Shown: positions 1 to 9,455, counted from the first letter of the stretch. The stretch: DNA of 64,000 nt from an uncultured Lachnospiraceae bacterium (GCA_934317005.1 CAKREB010000001.1:248001-312000); one strand, 5' to 3'. A program made the numbers and translations. The notes: generated from the sequence alone by a model not told the origin.

Positions 1-2
1 CT

Positions 3-107
3 GCTGCAGTCAACCACAGACAGAAAAAGATGGGATACAATGCAGCGTTAGAGTTATACAATCGTGTGACGAGTAATCTTGCAGATAAGAGAAATAATAA
101 CAAATAA
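3..107 (+). CDS. C-terminal fragment of an unidentified gene cut by the window edge
   Basis: An open frame enters from the left edge and ends at TAA 105-107. The 34 visible residues are polar and basic and end in an Asn-rich tail (RNNNK). No motif is recognisable. The 54-nt gap to the next gene, without a terminator, fits a shared transcript. Because the next gene is an HD-GYP relative and motility genes occur in this window, a flagellar or signalling protein is possible, but that is only inference. Confidence 0.35.
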   Translation, partial: AAVNHRQKKMGYNAALELYNRVTSNLADKRNNNK

Positions 108-161
108 TAAATCTATAAGACAAGGCAGGAGCCGTGACAGAATAGAGAAGGAGACGGAGAT

Positions 162-1301
162 ATGTTATTTGTGAGGTCAGAGGAACTAAAGACAGGGATG
201 CGTCTGGCAAAGCCAATTTATAATAAAAATGGTGTGATGCTGTATGAGAGAAATTCAAAGTTGACCAATCAGGGTATTGTCAGCATTCAAAACTTTGGAT
301 TGATCGGTGTATATATTCTGGAGCCGGCAGAGCCGGTTCCGCCGATGAGTAAAGACGATATAGAGTTTGAGCGTTTTCAGACAATGTCTGTCTTTACGAT
401 TAAGGAGATTTTAGATGTTGTGTCAAAGCAGGAAGAACCAAAGGGCTTGTATGCTTTTGCCAATCAGGTGATCAAAAAGTATGGGGCGCTGCATCATAAG
501 ATCAACTTTGTACAGAATCTTCGAAGTGCCGAGGATTCTGTGTATAAGCATGCCTTAAACACAGCTATTTTGTGTGCCATGATGTCATACCGCATGAAGT
601 TAGAGTTTAAGAAGCAGTTGGAGGTAGTAGTAGCAGCCATTTTATATGATGTGGGCAGTCTTTTGGTGCCGGTATCCATGCGCAGGGAAAATGTGGATGA
701 TATGAGCGAGGAAGATAAGAGTAAGCTCTACACATATCATTATGCAGGGTATCAGCTTCTGAATAAAGCCTATGACTTAGATCCGGGCGCACGCAGAACG
801 GCAGTGCTTGCCTGTCGTGAGTTATATCAGCTTCATGGGGAAGAGGAAAAGACAGTACCTGAGATTGATGAAGTAGATATTTTAAAAACAGCCGCTGTCT
901 TTGATCAGATGACAGCTATGAAGTATGGGGAAGAGCCGCTTTCAGAGATTACGGCACTTCGTCATCTGCAGCAGGAGGAGAATGGATATCGCAAGGACGT
1001 GGTTCAGGCATTGGTTGACAGCATTAATATTTTGCAGCCGGGTGTCTGCGTAGAGTTAAGCAATGGCGACAGAGGTCTGGTTATTGCAGAAGGTCCGGTC
1101 AATGTACTGGAGCCGTTCGTGCTGTCATTCCGTGACAATCAGGTGTTAAATCTTTCTGATCCGCATATCGCCAGAGAAGTGCAGATAGTGGATATTATGA
1201 AGACGATGGATAACCGTCATGTGGTTGACAAAGATATGTTACAAAATTATCTTGGACAGAAGGTACATATGGGAGAAGGACTCAGGAAGCATCATTATTG
1301 A
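162..1301 (+). CDS. degenerate HD-GYP-like protein
   Basis: A 379-residue soluble protein. The N-terminal 60 residues (beginning MLFVRSEELKTGMRLAKPIY) match the short beta domain that commonly precedes HD-GYP phosphodiesterase domains, which hydrolyse cyclic di-GMP. The HD-like helical domain spans about 110-280, but the metal-binding residues are altered: the HD pair reads Tyr162-Asp163 (ILYDVGS), and the expected HHE-GYP motif is replaced by CRELYQLHG. A hydrolase of this family needs those histidines, so I infer a non-catalytic binding or scaffolding protein. The start is supported by a GGAGAC-type ribosome site about 8 nt upstream. It is followed by pth after 76 nt with no terminator. Confidence 0.7.
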   Translation: MLFVRSEELKTGMRLAKPIYNKNGVMLYERNSKLTNQGIVSIQNFGLIGVYILEPAEPVPPMSKDDIEFERFQTMSVFTIKEILDVVSKQEEPKGLYAFANQVIKKYGALHHKINFVQNLRSAEDSVYKHALNTAILCAMMSYRMKLEFKKQLEVVVAAILYDVGSLLVPVSMRRENVDDMSEEDKSKLYTYHYAGYQLLNKAYDLDPGARRTAVLACRELYQLHGEEEKTVPEIDEVDILKTAAVFDQMTAMKYGEEPLSEITALRHLQQEENGYRKDVVQALVDSINILQPGVCVELSNGDRGLVIAEGPVNVLEPFVLSFRDNQVLNLSDPHIAREVQIVDIMKTMDNRHVVDKDMLQNYLGQKVHMGEGLRKHHY

Positions 1302-1377
1302 TTCAAGGGATGATGAGTACCTTTGCCTGATGCCGTCTTTGAGGGCAATACGATTTGTGCTGTCGAAGGACAGCGGA

Positions 1378-1950
1378 ATGGAGCGTTATATGTATATAAT
1401 CGTTGGTTTGGGAAATCCGGAACAGAAATATGCCGGAACCAGACATAATATTGGCTTTTCTGCCATCACAGCATTGGCAGATGCCAATCATATTTCAGTA
1501 GATACTAAAAAACACAAGGCGATGATCGGAAAAGGTGTGATCGCAGGGCAGAAGGTAATCTTAGCCGAGCCGCTTACTTATATGAATCTTAGCGGAGAGA
1601 GTGTCCGGGAGCTGGTAGACTATTATAAGATCGATCCGGCGCAGGAGCTTATCGTTATCTATGATGATATTAACCTTGCACCGGGAAAGCTGCGCATTCG
1701 TGCCAAAGGAAGCGCAGGCGGTCATAATGGAATCAAAAATATCATTGCACATTTGGGCAGTCAGGAATTTGCAAGAATACGGATCGGTGTCGGGGAAAAG
1801 CCAGCCGGCTGGGATCTGGCAGACTACGTTCTTGGCAGATTTCCAAAGGAAGAGGAACCGGTGATCCGCGAGGCGTTAGAAAAGACGACCGAGGCATGTG
1901 AAGTGATCATGACGCAGGATATCAATGCTGCGATGAATCGCTTTAATTAG
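1378..1950 (+). CDS. pth: peptidyl-tRNA hydrolase
   Basis: A 190-residue cytosolic enzyme that releases peptides from peptidyl-tRNA dropped by stalled ribosomes. Family motifs are all present: GLGNP near the N-terminus, TRHNIGF with the catalytic His, TYMNLSG, the YDDINL aspartate and GSAGGHNGIKN. Length is normal for the family. A longer frame opens at 1219, but it overlaps the previous gene and has no family homology. GAAGGA at 1366-1371 places the start at ATG 1378; ATG 1390 would be too far from that site. It is followed 44 nt later by mfd, a common pth-mfd arrangement in Firmicutes. Confidence 0.93.
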   Translation: MERYMYIIVGLGNPEQKYAGTRHNIGFSAITALADANHISVDTKKHKAMIGKGVIAGQKVILAEPLTYMNLSGESVRELVDYYKIDPAQELIVIYDDINLAPGKLRIRAKGSAGGHNGIKNIIAHLGSQEFARIRIGVGEKPAGWDLADYVLGRFPKEEEPVIREALEKTTEACEVIMTQDINAAMNRFN

Positions 1951-1994
1951 TATTGACCAAAAGGTTGAGGGAGAGAAAGAAAAGGATATAAAAA

Positions 1995-4900
1995 ATGGAA
2001 ACATTGTTAGCACCATTGCAGTCTATCAATGCATACAACAGTGCAAGAGAATGCATCGAACGCAAGAAGCTGCCGCTTCACATTTCCGGTTGTATGGATT
2101 CCCAGAGGACACATTTTATATATGGGCTGTCCCAGGGGACTGCATGGAAGGTGATCGTCACACAAAATGAGATAAAAGCCAGAGAACTGATGGAAGAGTA
2201 TCGCATGTTTGACAGGGAAGTATTATATTTCCCTGCGAAGGATGTGATTTTTTATAGTGCAGATGTTCATGGAAATGCAATTACGGTAGAACGTCTGAAG
2301 GTGATAGAAGCACTGTTGACAAAAGAGAGTGGTACGATCATTACAACGATGGATGCCGGGATGGAAAAGCTTCCTGAGTTTACAACGTATCAGAGAGCGG
2401 TGACAAAGGTAACAGAGGGGGCGGTAGTCGATCTCGAACAGATGAGTATTCATTTGACGGATATGGGATATCAGCGTCAGACACAGGTTAGTGCACCGGG
2501 AGATTTTTCTATCCGTGGCGGAATCCTTGATCTGTTTCCGATTACGGCAGACTGTCCTTATCGAATTGAGCTTTGGGGTGACGAGATTGACACGATTCGT
2601 TCCTTTGATGTGGAGAGCCAGCGTTCCATTGAGCGTATGGAAGAGCTTCGGATTTTTCCGGCTTCCGAGTTTATTGCGACGAAAAAGGAGATTCAGGATG
2701 CTTTTGCAGCGATGCAGGCAGATCAAAAGAAGCTTTTGGCGCAGTTTCGGAAGGATAAGAATCATGATGGCACAAACCGTCTGAATGAAACGATAAAACA
2801 GCTAAAGGAAGAGTTTGAGCTGTACGGAAACCGCATGGGAATGGAAGCGTATCTGCCATATTTTGAGGTAAAGCGTGATTCTCTCTTTAATTATTTTGAT
2901 GTTCAAAATACTTTGTTTCTGATCGATGAGCCGGTCCGCTGTATCGAAAAGATGGAATCGGTTCAGACAGAGTTTCGGGAGAGTATGCAGGGCAGACTGG
3001 AAAAAGGATATCTTTTGCCAAAGCAAATGGAAATCTTAGCTTCTGCCGAGGAAGTTAATGCACTGCTGCAGACAAAGCAGTCGATCTATCTGACTATGTT
3101 AGATGCACTGCCAAAGCAGATTTCCGTAAAAGAAGCATACAATCTGCAGATTCAGCCGGTAGGCTCTTACAATAAGCATTTTGAACTGTTAGTAGAGGAT
3201 ATTAAAAAATGGAAAAAAGAGGGATTTCGTGTACTTCTGCTTTCGGGTTCGCGGACAAGAGCGGAGCGTTTGAGCAAGGATCTGAATGAATATGAGATTC
3301 CAGCATTTTATCGGGAAAAACCGGATATTGCACTGGAAGAGGGACAGATCATGGTGTCCTATGGATTTCTTCATAAGGGATTTGCCTATGCGACTGCAAA
3401 GTTTGTTGTGGTTACGGAGGGCGATATCTTTGGAGCAAAGGCGCGGGCACGACGCAGCAGACAGAAAAAATATTCCGGTAAGTCGATTCAGAGCTTTAAT
3501 GAGTTAAACATAGGAGATTATGTAGTTCATGAAGAGCATGGACTTGGAATCTACCGTGGTATCGAAAAGATACAGGTAGACCGTGTTACAAAGGATTATA
3601 TTAAGATTGAATATGGTGATGGTGGAAATCTTTATGTGCCGGCATCCGGTCTGGATGTGCTTCAGAAATATGCCGGACAGGAAGCAAAGAAGCCACGTTT
3701 GAATAAATTAAATTCTGCCGAATGGAAAAAGACGAAGTCGCGCGTGCGGGGAGCTGTACAGGAAATTGCAAAGGAACTGGTGCTTTTGTACGCAAAGCGT
3801 CAGCAGATGCAGGGACATTCCTTCGGGGCAGATACGGTATGGCAGCAGGAGTTTGAAGAGCTGTTTCCGTATGAAGAAACACAGGATCAGCTAAAGGCAA
3901 TTGAAGATACCAAGCGTGATATGGAAAGCACGAAGATCATGGATCGTCTGATCTGTGGAGATGTGGGCTACGGCAAGACAGAGATTGCGATCCGTGCGGC
4001 ATTTAAGGCAGTAAATGATGGCATGCAGGTTGCCTTTCTGGTGCCGACTACGATTCTGGCACAGCAGCACTATAACACACTTGTAGAACGATTGGGCGAT
4101 TTTCCGGTAAAAGTGGAGATGCTTTCGCGCTTTCGTACATCTGCGCAGCAGAAGAAAACAATCGAGCTTCTGAAAAAAGGGCAGGTGGATATTGTCGTGG
4201 GAACACACCGTCTGCTTTCAAAGGATATTGCATTTAAAAATCTGGGGCTTTTGATCGTAGATGAGGAGCAGCGCTTTGGAGTTACCCACAAAGAGAAGAT
4301 TAAGCAGATGAAGGGGAATGTAGATGTACTGACGCTAAGTGCCACACCGATTCCGCGAACACTGCATATGAGTCTGGTTGGAATCCGTGACATGAGTGTG
4401 TTAGAAGAGCCGCCGATCGACCGATTACCGATTCAGACCTTTGTGATGGAGCATAATAGCGAAATCATCCGTGAAGCGGTGAATCGTGAGCTTGCAAGAG
4501 GCGGTCAGGTGTATTATGTTTACAATAGAGTTAAAAATATTGATGAGGTTGCGCTGGAGCTTTCTAACATGGTGCCGGATGCCAATGTGGCATATGCGCA
4601 TGGTCAGATGAGTGAGCGCGAACTGGAAAATATCATGATGGCATTTATCAGCGGAGAGATTGACGTGCTGGTGGCAACGACGATCATAGAAACCGGCTTA
4701 GATATTTCCAATGTTAATACGATCATTATAGACAATGCGGATCAGATGGGCTTGTCACAGCTATACCAGCTGCGTGGAAGAGTTGGTCGTTCGAACCGTA
4801 CCTCCTTTGCGTTTTTGATGTATAAGAGAAACAAGATGCTAAAGGAAGTTGCAGAGAAGCGTCTGGCGGCGATCCGCGAATACACAGAGCTTGGTTCCGG

Positions 4901-5591
4901 TATTAAGGTGGCAATGCGTGATCTGGAGATCCGCGGAGCAGGTAATCTGTTAGGAGCGGCACAGTCCGGTCATATGGAAGCGGTTGGGTACGATCTGTAT
5001 TGCAAGATGTTAAATGATGCTGTCAGACGATTAAAAGGGGATACAACTGTAGAAGAAGAGTTTGAAACGGCGATTGATCTGCAGGTGGATGCCTATATTC
5101 CGGCAACGTATATTTCCAGTGAGTTCCAAAAGCTGGATATGTATAAGAGAATTGCCGGTATTGAAAAAGTAGAAGAATACAGAGATCTGCAGGAGGAGCT
5201 GACAGACCGTTTTGGAGATATTCCGGTGCCGGCAGAAAACTTACTGCGGGTGGCACTGCTAAGGGCAGATGCGCATCGGGCAAGGATGACACAGGTGGTA
5301 CAAAAGGCAGATGGCATACGGTTCTATCTGTATGAAGGTGTTATGATCGATGGAGAAAAGGCAGCACAGATGCTAGAACGTTATCAGGGCAGGATGAAAT
5401 ATGTGCAGGAGGAGCAGCCGTATTTTTGCTATATCATGAAGGAAGTAAAAAAGACACAGCGCTCCAATGTTACAAATTACCGGGCAGCTTCAAAGGTAAC
5501 GAAGCCTTCAAAGGCAGAGAGGACAGAGGAAATATTTTTTATCGTTTCCAGTGCGATAAAAGAGATAGGAGGATTGTATGAAGAGAAGTAG
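1995..5591 (+). CDS. mfd: transcription-repair coupling factor Mfd
   Basis: This 1198-residue ATP-driven translocase displaces RNA polymerase stalled at DNA lesions and recruits UvrA. Visible domains in order: the N-terminal UvrB-homology region; the RNA-polymerase interaction domain around 500-560 (IGDYVVHEEHGLGIYRGIE); a RecG-like motor with Walker A GDVGYGKTE near 655 and DEEQ near 755; motifs SATPIPRTL, ATTIIETGLDI and QLRGRVGRS; and the C-terminal UvrA-regulatory domain. Length is typical. The stop codon lies 14 nt inside the next gene, so translation of the foldase lipoprotein is probably coupled to mfd. Confidence 0.97.
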   Translation: METLLAPLQSINAYNSARECIERKKLPLHISGCMDSQRTHFIYGLSQGTAWKVIVTQNEIKARELMEEYRMFDREVLYFPAKDVIFYSADVHGNAITVERLKVIEALLTKESGTIITTMDAGMEKLPEFTTYQRAVTKVTEGAVVDLEQMSIHLTDMGYQRQTQVSAPGDFSIRGGILDLFPITADCPYRIELWGDEIDTIRSFDVESQRSIERMEELRIFPASEFIATKKEIQDAFAAMQADQKKLLAQFRKDKNHDGTNRLNETIKQLKEEFELYGNRMGMEAYLPYFEVKRDSLFNYFDVQNTLFLIDEPVRCIEKMESVQTEFRESMQGRLEKGYLLPKQMEILASAEEVNALLQTKQSIYLTMLDALPKQISVKEAYNLQIQPVGSYNKHFELLVEDIKKWKKEGFRVLLLSGSRTRAERLSKDLNEYEIPAFYREKPDIALEEGQIMVSYGFLHKGFAYATAKFVVVTEGDIFGAKARARRSRQKKYSGKSIQSFNELNIGDYVVHEEHGLGIYRGIEKIQVDRVTKDYIKIEYGDGGNLYVPASGLDVLQKYAGQEAKKPRLNKLNSAEWKKTKSRVRGAVQEIAKELVLLYAKRQQMQGHSFGADTVWQQEFEELFPYEETQDQLKAIEDTKRDMESTKIMDRLICGDVGYGKTEIAIRAAFKAVNDGMQVAFLVPTTILAQQHYNTLVERLGDFPVKVEMLSRFRTSAQQKKTIELLKKGQVDIVVGTHRLLSKDIAFKNLGLLIVDEEQRFGVTHKEKIKQMKGNVDVLTLSATPIPRTLHMSLVGIRDMSVLEEPPIDRLPIQTFVMEHNSEIIREAVNRELARGGQVYYVYNRVKNIDEVALELSNMVPDANVAYAHGQMSERELENIMMAFISGEIDVLVATTIIETGLDISNVNTIIIDNADQMGLSQLYQLRGRVGRSNRTSFAFLMYKRNKMLKEVAEKRLAAIREYTELGSGIKVAMRDLEIRGAGNLLGAAQSGHMEAVGYDLYCKMLNDAVRRLKGDTTVEEEFETAIDLQVDAYIPATYISSEFQKLDMYKRIAGIEKVEEYRDLQEELTDRFGDIPVPAENLLRVALLRADAHRARMTQVVQKADGIRFYLYEGVMIDGEKAAQMLERYQGRMKYVQEEQPYFCYIMKEVKKTQRSNVTNYRAASKVTKPSKAERTEEIFFIVSSAIKEIGGLYEEK

Positions 5592-6570
5592 AAGGGGAAT
5601 GAGAGGAGTATTGTTGGTAGCAGCCGTTACAATGAGCATGCTTACAGGATGTGGCGGTGGAAATGGAATCACCTCCAGCGTAAAGCTTGAAACAGGGGAT
5701 ATACAGGATACCTCTGTTGTCATCAAGGTAGGAGATGCCGGAGTTAAGTATAGTGAAGTGCGAAACTATTGCTATATGTTAAAGGAACAGTATGAGGGAA
5801 ACTTTGGAAGTAAACTATGGAACTATTCCTTAGATAAGGAAACGACGATTGGTGACGAGGCGAAGGAAGAGATATTAAACATGATCACGCAGCTTAAGGT
5901 GATCAGTGCGACAGCTACGTCACAAAAGGTTTCTCTGACAAATGACGAGAAGGATGAGGCGATTCAGCGAGCAGAAGAGCTTATGGACAGTGCATCAGAG
6001 ACAGACAAGAAGAAATACAGCCTGTCTGTGGCAAGTCTGCAAAAGATATATGAGGAAAATGCGCTTGCCAACAAGATGTTCTATATTGCTACGGATGCGG
6101 CAGACACAGAAGTGACGGATGCCGAAGCAAAGCAGATAAAGATTGCGTATATTTTAGTGAAAAATTCCGGTGAAGCAGGAAAAGCCGAAAAGAGTCGGAC
6201 ATTGACACGGGCGCAGGAAATGTTAGATAATGCAAAGAAGTCGGAAGACTTTGTAGAGTTTGCCAAGACAAATACAGAAGCTGACAGCGTAGAACTGACG
6301 ATAGGACAAGACAGCAAAGAGATGGATGCAGAAGCTATTACAGCAGCGTTCGCACTGAAAAAGGGAGAGGTCAGTTCAGTAGTACAGGGAACGAGTGGAT
6401 GTTATATTATTTACTGCATCAATGACAACGATGAGGACGCTACCTATGCAAGAAAAGAGCAGATCATTGCACAGCGTCAGACAAGTATGTTTAAGAAAAA
6501 ATATGCGAAGTGGATGGGAGATTACAGCGTGGATATCAGCAAATCATTTTGGAGGATTTTTACGATTTAA
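5578..6570 (+). CDS. peptidyl-prolyl isomerase (PrsA/SurA-like) lipoprotein
   Basis: A 330-residue extracytoplasmic foldase. Residues 1-25 form a lipoprotein signal with lipobox LTGC, so Cys25 should be lipidated and anchored to the outer membrane face. The middle is a helical SurA_N-like region, and about 185-285 is a parvulin-type isomerase domain: KIAYILVKN, then EDFVEFAKTNTEAD, then AFALKKGEVSSVV and GCYIIYC. GGAGG sits just upstream of ATG 5578, inside the end of mfd, giving a 14-nt overlap. It is expected to assist folding of secreted proteins. The large surface proteins and HtrA of this window are possible clients, by inference only. Confidence 0.85.
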   Translation: MKRSRRGMRGVLLVAAVTMSMLTGCGGGNGITSSVKLETGDIQDTSVVIKVGDAGVKYSEVRNYCYMLKEQYEGNFGSKLWNYSLDKETTIGDEAKEEILNMITQLKVISATATSQKVSLTNDEKDEAIQRAEELMDSASETDKKKYSLSVASLQKIYEENALANKMFYIATDAADTEVTDAEAKQIKIAYILVKNSGEAGKAEKSRTLTRAQEMLDNAKKSEDFVEFAKTNTEADSVELTIGQDSKEMDAEAITAAFALKKGEVSSVVQGTSGCYIIYCINDNDEDATYARKEQIIAQRQTSMFKKKYAKWMGDYSVDISKSFWRIFTI

Positions 6571-6597
6571 CAGAATGGAGATTCGCGTGGTTTAAAC

Positions 6598-6626
6598 TTT
6601 ACAGCAACTGTTTATTTTGTTATACT
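6598..6626 (+). promoter_or_regulatory. sigma-A promoter of the cheX-like gene
   Basis: TTTACA at 6598-6603 and TATACT at 6621-6626 are separated by exactly 17 bp. The predicted start site is near 6633, leaving a leader of about 95 nt before GTG 6730. This separates the CheX-like gene from the pth-mfd operon. Confidence 0.65.
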
Positions 6627-6729
6627 ACTATAAGTGCGTCGGTGGGAGATGTAGGCAATCGGTGCATCATATTTACACAAGAGAAAATGAAGCACTTAGT
6701 GGTGTATCCTGGGAAGGGAAGGTGATTTT

Positions 6730-7182
6730 GTGAAAGCGGAGCATATCAATCCGTTTATTATCTCTGTCTGTAAGATTATGAAAGATATGTGCATGTTAGA
6801 TCTGAAGATAGGGAAACCCTCTATGACAAATGGTGTATATCCAGGTGATACTTCGATCATCCGATTAGGTCTTTTAGGAAATCTGACGGGCGAAGTTGTT
6901 TTAAATATTGCGCATCCGATGGCGTTAGAGGTTGTGTCAAAGATGGTTATGATGCCGGTTGATACGATTGATGACATGGGCAAGAGTGCAATATCTGAAT
7001 TAGGAAACATGATCGCAGGAAATGCGGCTACTGTTTTTTCTAATGGAAATATACTCATTGACATTACACCGCCGAGTTATTTTGAAGGTTCGCAGTATAA
7101 GCCTGATGTGGCAGAGATGTTTCGTGTGCCATTTACATGTGAGGCAGGAGAGTTATCCATTGATATTTATGTAAATGAATAG
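6730..7182 (+). CDS. cheX: CheX-like CheY-P phosphatase family protein
   Basis: A 150-residue cytosolic protein of the CheC/CheX/FliY family, which dephosphorylates the chemotaxis regulator CheY. The family signature is SELGNMIAGNAA, with the acidic-Asn pair at Glu90 and Asn93 expected to act on CheY phosphate. The surrounding pattern (LTGEVVLNIAHP, then DITPPSYFEG) is also typical. Translation starts at GTG 6730 behind GGGAAGGGAAGG. The gene stands alone with its own promoter and terminator. Its likely partners, CheA and CheY, are not in this window; a chemoreceptor lies at 32.3 kb. Alternatively it could regulate a non-chemotaxis response regulator. Confidence 0.8.
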   Translation: MKAEHINPFIISVCKIMKDMCMLDLKIGKPSMTNGVYPGDTSIIRLGLLGNLTGEVVLNIAHPMALEVVSKMVMMPVDTIDDMGKSAISELGNMIAGNAATVFSNGNILIDITPPSYFEGSQYKPDVAEMFRVPFTCEAGELSIDIYVNE

Positions 7183-7260
7183 AAGGCAGAGAAAGACGGA
7201 CAATTTGTTATAAGTACATACAGCATAACAGATGCGTAGAATCTATGTATAAAAGGTAAG

Positions 7261-7290
7261 TGAGGGATGTATATATATCCCTCATTTTTA
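7261..7290 (+). terminator. terminator after the cheX-like gene
   Basis: TGAGGGAT at 7261-7268 pairs with ATCCCTCA at 7277-7284 around an 8-nt AU-rich loop, followed by TTTTTA. Confidence 0.75.
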
Positions 7291-7383
7291 ATAGAACGGG
7301 AAACTGCTAAAAAGGTAGTGGAGTGTCAACAGGAATTGCAACTAAGATAACTATGACAACCAAGATAAGAAAGGAAGCAGATT

Positions 7384-8106
7384 ATGGCAACATATAAGCG
7401 GTATCGCAAGGAAGATACAGTATCATATTCTTTGGGAATTACCCTGACATTTGAGTTATTAAAGTTTAAGACAGAGTATGTCAATCGTGTTTTTGTGCAT
7501 TCCGGCATGAAGCAGGGAGAAACCTTAGACAAGCTGGTATATCTTTGTAAAGAAGCCGGAATCGAAATGGTTTATACGGACAAAATATTTCATGTGCTTT
7601 CACAGAAAGAAAACTGTTATGTGATTGGAGAGTTTCGCAAGTTTTCGGGAACACTGTCAGAGGAAGCTTCCCACATTGTTCTGGTCAATCCTTCCAATGC
7701 CGGAAATATGGGAACCATCATGAGAAGCGCACTGGGCTTTGGACTGAATCAGATGGCGATTATCCGTCCGGCAGTGGATGCATTTGATCCAAAGGTTGTC
7801 AGAGCATCAATGGGAGCTATTTTTTCCACGGATTTTGTTTATTATGACAGCTTTGAAGAGTATACTAAACAGTACGGAGAGAGAGAACTGTATCCTTTTA
7901 TGCTGGATGCGAAGGTAAAGCTGCATGATATTCATGCCGGAGAGAGGTTTTCTTTGATCTTTGGAAATGAAGCAACAGGACTTCCGGCATCCTTTGCACA
8001 GGTGGGAACAAGTGTGATCATTCCTCATTCTAACCGTATTGACAGTCTGAATCTTCCGATTGCAGCAAGCATTGCGATGTATGAGGCAACGAAGGGCAGA
8101 ATATAG
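7384..8106 (+). CDS. TrmH/SpoU-family RNA 2'-O-methyltransferase
   Basis: A 240-residue methyltransferase that uses S-adenosylmethionine to methylate a ribose 2'-OH in tRNA or rRNA. The three SPOUT motifs are clear: motif 1 NPSNAGNMGTIMRSALGFGL, motif 2 LIFGNEATGLP, and motif 3 with HSNRIDSLNLPIAASIAMYEA-type residues forming the trefoil-knot cofactor site. The N-terminal 85 residues resemble a substrate-binding segment. AAGGAAG lies about 9 nt before ATG 7384. The substrate cannot be told from sequence. It stands alone between a terminator at 7261 and the G3E GTPase module. Confidence 0.85.
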   Translation: MATYKRYRKEDTVSYSLGITLTFELLKFKTEYVNRVFVHSGMKQGETLDKLVYLCKEAGIEMVYTDKIFHVLSQKENCYVIGEFRKFSGTLSEEASHIVLVNPSNAGNMGTIMRSALGFGLNQMAIIRPAVDAFDPKVVRASMGAIFSTDFVYYDSFEEYTKQYGERELYPFMLDAKVKLHDIHAGERFSLIFGNEATGLPASFAQVGTSVIIPHSNRIDSLNLPIAASIAMYEATKGRI

Positions 8107-8193
8107 TTGGCTTGAGTCGGCTCTGCAGTCAGTAGCTTTGACTGTAGTTGAGAATAAATCTATAATAGGAATCATCATGAAATTTGACAAGTG

Positions 8194-8202
8194 TGCTATA
8201 CT
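8194..8202 (+). promoter_or_regulatory. extended -10 promoter of the G3E GTPase module
   Basis: TG-C-TATACT is an extended -10 element. No good -35 stands 17 bp upstream, although a TTGACA is only 7 bp away. The roughly 100-nt leader contains a GCAGAC/GTCTGC hairpin (about 8222-8247) followed by a weak U-rich run. Metal-dependent control of this leader is possible but not shown. Confidence 0.45.
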
Positions 8203-8310
8203 ATAAAGTAGGAAAGCAGGCAGACGGATCGTTGATTTTTGTCTGCTTGTTTCTGTAATGTTTGTATTATGGAAATATTTATATAGAAAATAGAAAGGAA
8301 GTAGACAGAG

Positions 8311-9408
8311 ATGGCAAAAATTGATATTATTTCAGGTTTTTTAGGTGCAGGAAAGACAACATTGATCAAAAAGCTGATTGCAGAAGCATTTGAGGGTGAG
8401 AAGCTTGTATTGATTGAAAATGAATTTGGTGAGATCGGTATTGATGGAGGCTTCTTAAAGGAAGCGGGCATCCAGATCACAGAGATGAACTCTGGATGTA
8501 TCTGCTGCTCTTTAGTAGGAGATTTTGGAGAGGCATTGAAGGAAGTATTAGAAAAATATACACCGGATCGTGTCATTATTGAGCCATCCGGTGTTGGCAA
8601 ATTATCAGATGTCATCAAGGCAGTGAAGAACATCGGAGATTCTGTTGTGATCAACAGCACGGCAACTGTAGTAGATGCATCAAAGTGCAAAATGTATATG
8701 AAGAATTATGGTGAGTTTTACAATAACCAGATTGAGTATGCAGGAACGGTTATTTTGAGCCGTACACAGAACATTTCAGCAGAGAAGCTGGATACCTGCC
8801 TGAAGATGATCCGCGAGAAGAATGACGAGGCATCTGTCATTACAACTCCGTGGGATGATATCAATGGAAAGAATATTCTGGAAGCAATGGAAAAGGTTAA
8901 TTCTTTAGAGAAGGAACTGTTAGAAGAACATCATCACCATCATCATGATGGAGAATGCTGCTGTGGACACCACCACGATGAACATGAGCACGAACATCAC
9001 CATGAACACCATCACGAGCACGAACACGAGCACGAACATCACCATGACCATGAGCATCATCACGATCACGATGGAAAATGCTGCTGTGGACACGACCATC
9101 ACGAGCATGAGCATGGACACCATCATGCAGATGATGTATTTACGAGCATGGGCATTGAGACAGCGCATAAATTTACAGAGGACGAGTTGAAAGATATCAT
9201 CGACAAGCTTGCGAACAGCAAGGAATACGGCGAAGTTCTTCGTGCCAAGGGAATTGTAGCGGCAGCAGAGGGTGAATGGTTCCACTTTGACCTTGTTCCG
9301 GAAGAAACAGAGATCAGACGTGGCCCGGCTGACTTCACAGGCCGTATCTGTGTTATTGGCTCTGCATTGAACGAAGACAAGGTAAAAGAATTGTTTCATG
9401 TAGCATAA
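8311..9408 (+). CDS. G3E GTPase (CobW/ZNG-type) with His/Cys-rich metal-binding loop
   Basis: A 365-residue P-loop GTPase, probably a metal chaperone or insertase. Walker A is GFLGAGKTT (9-17). The family metal site CICC is at 63-66, preceded by ENEFGE, and an ExSG-type motif EPSGVGKLSD follows. Between the GTPase core and the CobW C-terminal domain lies an unusual insert, about residues 205-275, that is nearly all His, Glu and Asp. It carries two copies of DGxCCCGH, at about 212 and 253. The C-terminal domain (about 290-365) ends in RICVIGSALNE. Zinc is the most likely metal from family knowledge, with cobalt or nickel as alternatives. It is followed by a second G3E GTPase 67 nt later. Confidence 0.9.
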   Translation: MAKIDIISGFLGAGKTTLIKKLIAEAFEGEKLVLIENEFGEIGIDGGFLKEAGIQITEMNSGCICCSLVGDFGEALKEVLEKYTPDRVIIEPSGVGKLSDVIKAVKNIGDSVVINSTATVVDASKCKMYMKNYGEFYNNQIEYAGTVILSRTQNISAEKLDTCLKMIREKNDEASVITTPWDDINGKNILEAMEKVNSLEKELLEEHHHHHHDGECCCGHHHDEHEHEHHHEHHHEHEHEHEHHHDHEHHHDHDGKCCCGHDHHEHEHGHHHADDVFTSMGIETAHKFTEDELKDIIDKLANSKEYGEVLRAKGIVAAAEGEWFHFDLVPEETEIRRGPADFTGRICVIGSALNEDKVKELFHVA

Positions 9409-9418
9409 TAAGAAAACC

Positions 9419-9455
9419 GATCAGGAAATCAAAACGGGCTTTTGACGTCTTGATC
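9419..9455 (+). other. intergenic hairpin before the second G3E GTPase
   Basis: GATCA (9419-9423) pairs with TGATC (9451-9455), and TCAAAA pairs with TTTTGA inside it around a CGGGC loop. It is followed directly by the ribosome site AGAAATGAGGA of the downstream gene, so it may be a processing or translation-control element between the two GTPase genes. Confidence 0.5.

Noticed and set aside
10..258. 82-codon open frame on the minus strand across the first gene start
   Set aside because: It overlaps the ribosome site and start of the HD-GYP-like gene, has no ribosome site of its own and no recognisable family.
1219..1377. N-terminal extension of peptidyl-tRNA hydrolase
   Set aside because: It overlaps the preceding gene, is not part of the family and lies upstream of a good ribosome site for ATG 1378.
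8920..9399. Minus-strand frame of 159 codons that looks like a hydrophobic membrane protein
   Set aside because: Its Met/Val-rich stretch is simply the complement of His and Glu codons of the metal-binding insert on the plus strand.
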